Both the position numbers and the translations under genes were made by a program. DNA of 7,340 nt, taken from NCBI GenBank assembly GCA_019246375.1, contig JAFAQO010000618.1, positions 1-7,340 of the forward strand. Reading direction: 5' to 3'. The DNA comes from Mycobacterium sp. GTDB lineage: Bacteria; Actinomycetota; Actinomycetes; Mycobacteriales; Mycobacteriaceae. Numbering within the stretch: the stretch's first letter is position 1; the number at the start of each line of letters is the position of its first letter. Under the pieces are notes generated by a model. That model ran no database searches and had not been told where the DNA came from. It saw nothing but the letters and a program-made list of their open reading frames with translations. Of this stretch, positions 1-5,036 are shown one piece after another.

Positions 1-1666
1 CCAGGTTCTTGAAACTCACCAGCCCGTCGGCGCAGGCCCACAACGCGGCTGCCGCGCCAACAAACGACAACGCCGACATGGCCAGCCCCACCAACGCCCA
101 CCACCAGTTCGCGGTCCGCAGTGCGGAAAAGAACGCCGGCACGGTGCTGATGAACGGATAGGCGACGTAGACAAGCGCAACGAGCAGTACCAGCTGAACG
201 ACCTGGCCGCGGGTGAACCGGGTGATCGTTTCGGTTGGGATCTGATCGGCACCGGTTTGGCGCATCACCTCCGCACGACTATCGGCGATGATGGTCCCGG
301 CGTCGGCTACTGACCGACGGATTCCTTTCGGCACAGCGGATTTGGTGAGTCTGCGCGACGCGGTCAGTACGGTGTCTTTGCCGAACACGTCGATCGCCGC
401 GCCCACCGCGGACTTCGCGTCGTAGAGGGCCGACGTCGTCACCAGCATTTGGGCGAGGTCTGAGTGAAGCTGGATGTCGGTGGCGCCGTATTCGGCGCTG
501 CCGAAACCGCCGAACAGCACGGCGCCGTCGTCGACCGTGATTTCCCGGCTGCGCAGGTCGCCGTGGCAGATCTGGTGATCGTGCAGGCTGCGCAGCGCTT
601 CCCACACTCGTGCAACCGGCGTCGTCGTTGCGCACACGTTCATCGGAATTCCGCGAATGGGCTTGTGCGCGTAGAGCAACCATCCCCGGTCGAGTACGGC
701 GACGGCGATCACCGACGTGTTGGACACGCCCAGGTCGCTGATGGCGATGGCCATCAGGGCGCGATACTCGACGGTGCGGCGCAGGGAGGTCTGTAAGGGT
801 GCGGTTTCGATATTGCGCAGCCTGATCTTTGGCCAGAGCTGGCGCAGCACGCCACCGCCGCGTTGGTGGGGGCCGTACAACTCGATGACCGCCGACGCGT
901 TTGGGTCCTCGGAGGCCGCCGACAGCACCAGCGGCCCACGGCCGGCCGGCCGGACCACCGTCAGTGCGGACACGGCGAACCCACGTTTGGCCAATGCGCG
1001 GACCGCGCCGTCCAGGGGCACCTCGAGAGCCGGAGTCCCGACGACGAGGACCACTAACGCGCCGACGAACCACCCCACCGCCAGCCCCAGCAACGCGCGG
1101 GCCGGCACCACGGCGCTGACCACGAGATGGATCGGCACGAAGGCCAGCAGCAGCGTCCACCACCAGCGTCGCCAGCGCGCGGGCAGCCAGGGGCCCGACA
1201 CGGTGAGCACCGCGGCGAGCATCGCGATCCACCGCGGGTCGTCGAGAAACTGGGAGAGCGTCGTGCGAAGCCGCCCGGAGAGGTCGAAGTGCCATCGGGG
1301 TGCTGCGATGCGCTTGCCGCTGACCGACAGCGCGAGAACAGCGATGAGGCCCGCGGCCGCGTATGCGCCTAGCAGCTTCCATTGCCGGCCAACGATCAGG
1401 CTCATCAAGATCACGAACGGCAGCGCCAGAATCACGACGCCGTACAGCAGGTAGACCAGATCGGATTGGCTGGGGGAGAGCACCCCGACGATCTGCGAGA
1501 CGGACTTCTCGAGTGCGACCCACTGCCCGCGGGTGACCAGGGAGCTTGTGATCACGATCGCGAGCAATGCCGTCGCCAACGCCAGCCGAAGGATGTCGTT
1601 GGTCCGCCGGATCAATGGTTGCAGCAAGCTGCCGGAAACGGGGATGTCGCGCCCGTCGACTTGCAT
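1..1666 (-). CDS. Large membrane protein, pseudokinase-like domain plus LPG_synthase_TM-type domain (Rv0585c-like), 3' end outside window
   Basis: An open frame of 555 codons runs from ATG at 1666 to the window edge with no stop. An in-frame TGA lies two codons upstream, so the start cannot be further upstream. I see about six hydrophobic segments at residues 26-44, 70-92, 98-115, 146-161, 168-187 and 191-210. A soluble kinase-like region follows at about 236-480, with a catalytic-loop motif HGDL at 368-371. Membrane segments resume at about 486-510 and 518-545, where the LPG_synthase_TM/UPF0104 domain should begin. This order matches the roughly 800-residue mycobacterial integral membrane proteins such as M. 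tuberculosis Rv0585c, so about 240 residues are probably missing. The kinase-like domain has lost key residues: Glu262 where the ATP-binding Lys is expected, and Gly387 where the DFG Asp is expected. The substrate is unknown; related TM domains occur in lysyl-phosphatidylglycerol synthase/flippases, but the aminoacyl-transferase domain is not visible here. The family call is from recalled motifs, not a search. Confidence 0.85.
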   Translation of the reverse strand, partial: MQVDGRDIPVSGSLLQPLIRRTNDILRLALATALLAIVITSSLVTRGQWVALEKSVSQIVGVLSPSQSDLVYLLYGVVILALPFVILMSLIVGRQWKLLGAYAAAGLIAVLALSVSGKRIAAPRWHFDLSGRLRTTLSQFLDDPRWIAMLAAVLTVSGPWLPARWRRWWWTLLLAFVPIHLVVSAVVPARALLGLAVGWFVGALVVLVVGTPALEVPLDGAVRALAKRGFAVSALTVVRPAGRGPLVLSAASEDPNASAVIELYGPHQRGGGVLRQLWPKIRLRNIETAPLQTSLRRTVEYRALMAIAISDLGVSNTSVIAVAVLDRGWLLYAHKPIRGIPMNVCATTTPVARVWEALRSLHDHQICHGDLRSREITVDDGAVLFGGFGSAEYGATDIQLHSDLAQMLVTTSALYDAKSAVGAAIDVFGKDTVLTASRRLTKSAVPKGIRRSVADAGTIIADSRAEVMRQTGADQIPTETITRFTRGQVVQLVLLVALVYVAYPFISTVPAFFSALRTANWWWALVGLAMSALSFVGAAAALWACADGLVSFKNL

Positions 1667-1673
1667 GGTTCAA

Positions 1674-1688
1674 CGATCCGTCGGATCG
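1674..1688. repeat. Perfect 7-1-7 inverted repeat, candidate operator or RNA hairpin
   Basis: CGATCCG, one T, then CGGATCG form a perfect palindrome with 7-base arms. It ends 7 bases upstream of the minus-strand ATG (1664-1666), exactly where that gene's Shine-Dalgarno would lie; the only purine-rich stretch there, CGGAT, is inside the repeat. It could be a dimeric regulator site or a small hairpin hiding the ribosome binding site. The symmetry is directly seen; the function is inference. Confidence 0.4.
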
Positions 1689-1790
1689 GCTCTGGTGTGC
1701 CAGCGACTCGCCGAAAACCTCACCGGATACCGATGTGCGCATCACCTGCGCGCCGCGCTGACGGCACAACCCGTAGAGAGCTGGCTCGCG

Positions 1791-1796
1791 TAAGGT
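1791..1796 (+). promoter_or_regulatory. Candidate -10 box (TAAGGT) for the plus-strand operon
   Basis: The hexamer matches TANNNT, the core of mycobacterial SigA-type -10 elements, and lies 35 bases before the preferred GTG start of the methyltransferase. The expected transcript start near 1803 gives a leader of about 28 bases that contains the GGAGGA site. There is no recognisable TTGACA-like box at the right distance, so this is a weak call on one short motif. Confidence 0.3.
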
Positions 1797-1817
1797 CGGA
1801 AAGGCGTGTGTCGACGG

Positions 1818-1823
1818 GGAGGA
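1818..1823 (+). promoter_or_regulatory. Shine-Dalgarno GGAGGA that decides the methyltransferase start
   Basis: GGAGGA at 1818-1823 is a near-perfect anti-16S match. It is 7 bases from GTG 1831 but only 1 base from the other in-frame GTG at 1825. Normal spacing therefore favours 1831. Confidence 0.75.
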
Positions 1824-1830
1824 AGTGAGC

Positions 1831-2778
1831 GTGGTCAGAACAGAGAACGACAGCTGGGAGATCACCGAGAGTGTGGGTGCGACGGCGCTGGGCGTGGCCT
1901 CAGCGCGCGCTGCAGAAACCCGAAGTGAGAATCCTCTGATCCGCGATCCGTTCGCGCAAATTTTCCTCGACGCCGTCGGCGACGGGGTATGGAACTGGCA
2001 CTCCGCTCCGCAGCTGCCCGCCGAGCTCATTGCGGCCGAACCCGAGTTGCCGCTGCAGATGCAGTCGATGGTCAGCTATATGGCTTCGCGGACAGCCTTC
2101 TTCGACCAGTTCTTTCTCGACGCCACTCGTGCGGGGATTCGCCAGGCGGTGATCCTGGCGGCCGGCTTGGATTCGCGCTCGTGGCGGCTGCCGTGGCCGG
2201 ACGGCACCACGGTCTACGAACTCGACCAGCCCAGGGTGTTGGAGTTCAAAATATCGACGTTGGCCGAGCACGGGGCCGAGCCTGCGTGCAACCGGGTTGC
2301 TGTGCCGGTGGACCTTCGTCAGGACTGGCCGAAGGCGTTGCAGCAGGCGGGTTTTGACGCTAGTGCGCCCAGCGTCTGGTCGGCGGAGGGGCTGATGCCG
2401 TATTTGCCGGCCGCCGCCCAAGAGCTGCTGTTCGACCGTGTTCATGGGCTCACCGTCGCCGGCAGCCGGGTCGCCGTGGAGGCTTTGGGGCCAAAGTTTC
2501 TCGATCCCGACTATCGCGCGAAACGTCGTGAGCGGATGGACCGAATTCGTGAGTTGATGGCCCAAGTGGACCCGCAGCGTGACATCCCCAGCACCGACGA
2601 GCTGTGGTACTTCGAGGAGCGCGAAGACGTCGGTGACTGGTTCCGTCGCCACGGCTGGGACGTCAAGGTGACGCCGTCCGACGAGCTGATGGCCGGCTAC
2701 GGCCGCAGTGCCCCCAAAGAGGTCGAGGACGAAGTCCCGGGCAACTTGTTCGTGGCCGCGCAGCGAGCGGGGACATAG
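1831..2778 (+). CDS. Class I SAM-dependent methyltransferase, TIGR00027/LCM (PF04072) family
   Basis: A 315-residue cytoplasmic protein predicted to transfer a methyl group from S-adenosylmethionine; the acceptor is unknown. It begins MVRTENDSW and continues into ESVGATAL, the usual N-terminus of this large mycobacterial paralogue group (for example Rv0145, Rv0146, Rv0726c, Rv1729c). Motif I is [10 protein letters not shown] at 107-116, followed by RLPWP (119-123) and YELDQP (129-134), whose acidic residues should bind the SAM ribose. PVDLRQDW at 159-166 and [10 protein letters not shown] at 183-192 are further family motifs. The length is typical and the domain looks intact. GTG 1831 is chosen over GTG 1825 (two residues longer) because of ribosome binding site spacing and family N-termini. 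It is the first gene of the probable four-gene operon; its TAG stop is 39 bases before the next start, in the same frame. The family call is firm, the role is not. Confidence 0.93.
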   Translation: MVRTENDSWEITESVGATALGVASARAAETRSENPLIRDPFAQIFLDAVGDGVWNWHSAPQLPAELIAAEPELPLQMQSMVSYMASRTAFFDQFFLDATRAGIRQAVILAAGLDSRSWRLPWPDGTTVYELDQPRVLEFKISTLAEHGAEPACNRVAVPVDLRQDWPKALQQAGFDASAPSVWSAEGLMPYLPAAAQELLFDRVHGLTVAGSRVAVEALGPKFLDPDYRAKRRERMDRIRELMAQVDPQRDIPSTDELWYFEEREDVGDWFRRHGWDVKVTPSDELMAGYGRSAPKEVEDEVPGNLFVAAQRAGT

Positions 2779-2817
2779 CCAACTCCTGCGGCTGACCTGT
2801 CTCGTATCGTCGGTGTA

Positions 2818-3666
2818 GTGCTGATCGGGTTGCTGCTGGCTTTGGGCTGCTCGGTGTGTTACGGCACGGCGACGGTGTTGCAGGCGGTGGCGACGCGATC
2901 GGTTGAAGCCGGCAGCGGCTCGGGTGTCGACGCTGTGTTGCTCGTGCGCGCCGTCCGGCAGTGGCGCTATCTCGCCGGCTTAGGCCTTGACGGCCTCGGC
3001 TTTCTGTTACAGGTGGCGGCGCTGCGTTTGGTACCGATCTACGTCGTCGCTGCGGCGATAGCCGCCTCTCTCGCCGTCACCGCCGTCGTGGCCGCATGGG
3101 TGCTGTCGGCGCACCTGTCACCGGTGGAGTGGACGGCGGTGGGTGTGGTCTGCGCGAGCCTCGCGATGCTCGGGCTTGCTGCCGGACCGGAGGGCTCTCG
3201 GCACGGCCCGGCCGGACTGGGGTGGGCACTGTTGGGTGTGGTCGCCGCAATCTTTATCGCCGGTGCGGCCGCCGGCCGGTTGGACGACCGCTCGCGGGCT
3301 CTCGTCCTGGGCTCAGGCGCCGGTATCGGCTTCGGTGTCGTCGAGGTCGGCGTGCGCCTGGTCGATTCGATCGATCCCACCAAAGCCGCTTTTTACACCA
3401 ACCCCGGCCTGTACGCGGTGATCGCCGGCGGAGCGGCTGGGTTTCTGTTGCTGACGTCGGCGCTGAGCCGCGGATCGGTGACCACCGCCGTCGCCGGAAT
3501 GGTCGTGGGGGAAACGGTCGGTCCTGCGCTCGTCGGGGTGGTGTGGCTCGGCGACCGTACCCGGGAGGGCCTCGGCTGGCTGGTCGTCGTCGGCTTCGCC
3601 ATAGCAGTCCTCGGAACGCTGGTACTGGCGCGATTCGGCGAAGCGCCGAATCCCGAGCCCGGTTGA
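2818..3666 (+). CDS. DMT/EamA- or NIPA-like multispanning membrane protein, putative transporter
   Basis: A 282-residue, very hydrophobic protein with about nine to ten membrane segments, at roughly 2-24, 52-68, 72-96, 104-122, 134-152, 160-182, 197-217, 221-243 and 252-272. The N-terminal half has the features of actinobacterial drug/metabolite transporter-like proteins: CYGTATVLQAVATR at 14-27, GFLLQVAALRLVPIYVV at 61-77, then a long Ala/Val helix, an HLSPVEW turn (99-105) and another helix. The second half repeats this logic, with ALSRGSVTTAVAGMVVGETV (215-234). NIPA-type magnesium transporters share this pattern, so the substrate cannot be assigned. GTG 2818 is the first ATG, GTG or TTG codon in frame after the methyltransferase stop, and membrane segment 1 begins at once. 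No Shine-Dalgarno precedes it, so translation may depend on coupling. The next gene starts 12 bases after its TGA stop, in the same frame. Confidence 0.8.
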   Translation: MLIGLLLALGCSVCYGTATVLQAVATRSVEAGSGSGVDAVLLVRAVRQWRYLAGLGLDGLGFLLQVAALRLVPIYVVAAAIAASLAVTAVVAAWVLSAHLSPVEWTAVGVVCASLAMLGLAAGPEGSRHGPAGLGWALLGVVAAIFIAGAAAGRLDDRSRALVLGSGAGIGFGVVEVGVRLVDSIDPTKAAFYTNPGLYAVIAGGAAGFLLLTSALSRGSVTTAVAGMVVGETVGPALVGVVWLGDRTREGLGWLVVVGFAIAVLGTLVLARFGEAPNPEPG

Positions 3667-3678
3667 TCGGCAACTCTG

Positions 3679-5007
3679 ATGGAGCACGCGAACACCGCGC
3701 GACCCGTCCGCGATCTGGTCGTGGACTTTTACCGCGTCTCCGGTGTGGTCCTCATTGTGCTGGGGCATTGGCTGGCCGGGTGCGTGACCTATCGCGATGG
3801 ATACTTCGGTCGGCAGAACCCGCTCGTCGACCTGCCTTGGACACAATGGCTGACTTGGCCTTTCCAGGCGGTTCCGGTGTTCTTCCTGGTGGCCGGCTAT
3901 GCCGGCGCAGTGTCTTGGACGCATCGGTGCGACGCCGACGCTATGCCGCGTCAGGCCTGGCTTCGACATCGGCTGGCCCGAGTACTCGGACCGACAGCGG
4001 TGTACGTCGGGCTGATGTCGGCAGTTGTGGTGGTTCTTAGCTTCTGCGGGGTCGCGCGTTCCGTGCTGGACTACGGCGGTTGGGCGGTCGCGATGCACTT
4101 GTGGTTTCTTGCCGTCTACGTTCTGGTGGTGTCGCTGACGCCCATTGCTATTGCAGCACAACGCCGTTGGGGTCTGTTGGTGCCGGCGGCGCTGGCAGTC
4201 GCGGTCGCGGTGGTCGACGCCGTCTCGGTGCACGGTTACGTGCCCTACGTCGGCTGGCTGAACTATTTGCTGTGCTGGGGGGCGCTTTACCAACTCGGGA
4301 TCGCTTGGCGCGGCGGGTTGTTAGCCGGCCGCAGACCGGTCCTGCTCGCTGTCGGGTCGGCAGTCGCGCTGGCATTGCTGATCTGGCTGACACGCTATCC
4401 GGTCAGCATGATCGACGTTCCCGGCCAAACGGTGGAAAATTCGTCGCCGCCTTCGGTGGCAATGCTGGCATTCGCATGTGCACAGGCCGGAGTGGCGATG
4501 ACGCTCGCCCCCGCCCTCAACCGCGTGCTAAGCCCCGGGCTGGTGCGGCGCGTGCTGCACACCGCCAATAGCAATGTGATGGCGCTTTACCTGTGGCACA
4601 TGGTGCCGGTAGTGATCGTGGCGATCGCCGGCTACCCGGCCGGACTGTTGCCGCAACCGGTCGAAGGGACGGCTGAGTGGTGGTTGGCCCGCCTGGAGTG
4701 GGTGGTCATCCTCGGCCTTGTCACAGCGGTTGAGATGGCGGTGTTGTGGTGGCTGCGGGGCTTTTTCGCGGCCCCGCTGCCCGTGCTCGGTATGCCACTC
4801 GCGAATCGCTCGGCCGAACCGGTCATGTTGGCCGGTGTCGCAATGGCGGCGTATGGTCTGGGTTTCTTCGCCTATATGGGCTTTGCTCCGGCGGGCCGCT
4901 TTCCGTGGGTTATCGGGCTGGTATTCGCCGTCGGGGTGGTGATGGTGGCGTTTCCGCAGCGGCCGGCCGGCGATCGACTCGCGGATGACGCGCTCCGGAT
5001 GGAATAG
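3679..5007 (+). CDS. Membrane acyltransferase, acyltransferase-3 (PF01757, OafA-like) family
   Basis: A 442-residue integral membrane protein with about ten to twelve hydrophobic segments. The AT3 signature R-X10-H is present as Arg19 and His30 within VVDFYRVSGVVLIVLGHW; these are the residues thought to handle the acyl donor. FFLVAGYAGA at 68-77 matches the conserved F-x-x-(S/A)-G segment, and the Arg-rich RHRLARVLGP at 97-106 matches the usual loop after it. LYLWHMV at 303-309 is another typical element. No C-terminal SGNH domain is seen; two extra membrane segments (about 382-402 and 409-427) end the protein. Family members O-acylate sugars or lipids; mycobacterial paralogues such as Rv0228 and Rv1565c act on cell-envelope glycoconjugates. 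The acceptor here is unknown, though the downstream mannosidase suggests a mannose-containing one (inference). ATG 3679 has no clear Shine-Dalgarno and follows the previous stop by 12 bases, consistent with translational coupling. Confidence 0.88.
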   Translation: MEHANTARPVRDLVVDFYRVSGVVLIVLGHWLAGCVTYRDGYFGRQNPLVDLPWTQWLTWPFQAVPVFFLVAGYAGAVSWTHRCDADAMPRQAWLRHRLARVLGPTAVYVGLMSAVVVVLSFCGVARSVLDYGGWAVAMHLWFLAVYVLVVSLTPIAIAAQRRWGLLVPAALAVAVAVVDAVSVHGYVPYVGWLNYLLCWGALYQLGIAWRGGLLAGRRPVLLAVGSAVALALLIWLTRYPVSMIDVPGQTVENSSPPSVAMLAFACAQAGVAMTLAPALNRVLSPGLVRRVLHTANSNVMALYLWHMVPVVIVAIAGYPAGLLPQPVEGTAEWWLARLEWVVILGLVTAVEMAVLWWLRGFFAAPLPVLGMPLANRSAEPVMLAGVAMAAYGLGFFAYMGFAPAGRFPWVIGLVFAVGVVMVAFPQRPAGDRLADDALRME

Positions 5008-5022
5008 CTTGTGTGTAGCGAC

Positions 5023-5028
5023 AGGAAG
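5023..5028 (+). promoter_or_regulatory. Shine-Dalgarno AGGAAG of the GH92 gene
   Basis: AGGAAG lies 8 bases before ATG 5037 in the 29-base gap after the acyltransferase stop, and supports that start. TAGCTT at 5005-5010, overlapping the acyltransferase stop codon, fits TANNNT and could be a secondary -10 element, but it has no -35 partner and may be chance. Confidence 0.65.
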
Positions 5029-5036
5029 AGACAGCT

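Larger units (their letters stand above)
1667..1830. promoter_or_regulatory. Divergent intergenic promoter region
   Basis: These 164 bases separate the minus-strand membrane protein from the plus-strand methyltransferase and must carry the start signals for both. On the plus strand, TAAGGT at 1791-1796 fits the mycobacterial TANNNT -10 pattern and would place a transcript start near 1803, a short leader before the ribosome binding site. No convincing -35 box is seen, which is common in mycobacteria. On the minus strand I find no good -10 match. An inverted repeat at 1674-1688 lies beside the minus-strand start. No convincing small gene is visible here. Confidence 0.5.

Noticed and set aside
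940..953. GGCCGG tandem/palindromic run
   Set aside because: It encodes R-P-A-G-R in the membrane protein and is ordinary for GC-rich coding sequence; there is no second copy pattern suggesting a site.
717..1454. 245-codon plus-strand frame opposite the membrane protein gene
   Set aside because: Composition is Thr/Arg/Ala/Pro-rich and without domain features, while the minus strand gives a coherent protein through the whole stretch.
1430..1600. PAP2-type phosphatase domain in the first membrane segments of the minus-strand protein
   Set aside because: The six-TM layout is reminiscent, but none of the PAP2 motifs (KX6RP, PSGH, SRX5HX3D) is present.
279..2030. 583-codon open frame on the minus strand
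   Set aside because: It crosses the intergenic region and the start of the methyltransferase, is extremely Arg-rich and low in hydrophobic structure, and lies out of frame over the membrane protein whose other frame shows clear TM segments and the HGDL motif. It is a high-GC shadow frame.
1900..2652. 250-codon antisense frame within the methyltransferase
   Set aside because: It is entirely opposite a gene with a full set of SAM-methyltransferase motifs; Arg/Gly-rich composition marks it as a shadow.
3096..4040. 314-codon plus-strand frame overlapping the DMT-like and acyltransferase genes
   Set aside because: Composition is dominated by Arg and Gly, whereas the other frame gives coherent membrane proteins with family motifs.
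3313..4293. 326-codon antisense frame across the DMT-like/acyltransferase junction
   Set aside because: It spans the ends of two well-supported membrane protein genes, is rich in His, Arg and Gln without domain features, and has no convincing start signal.
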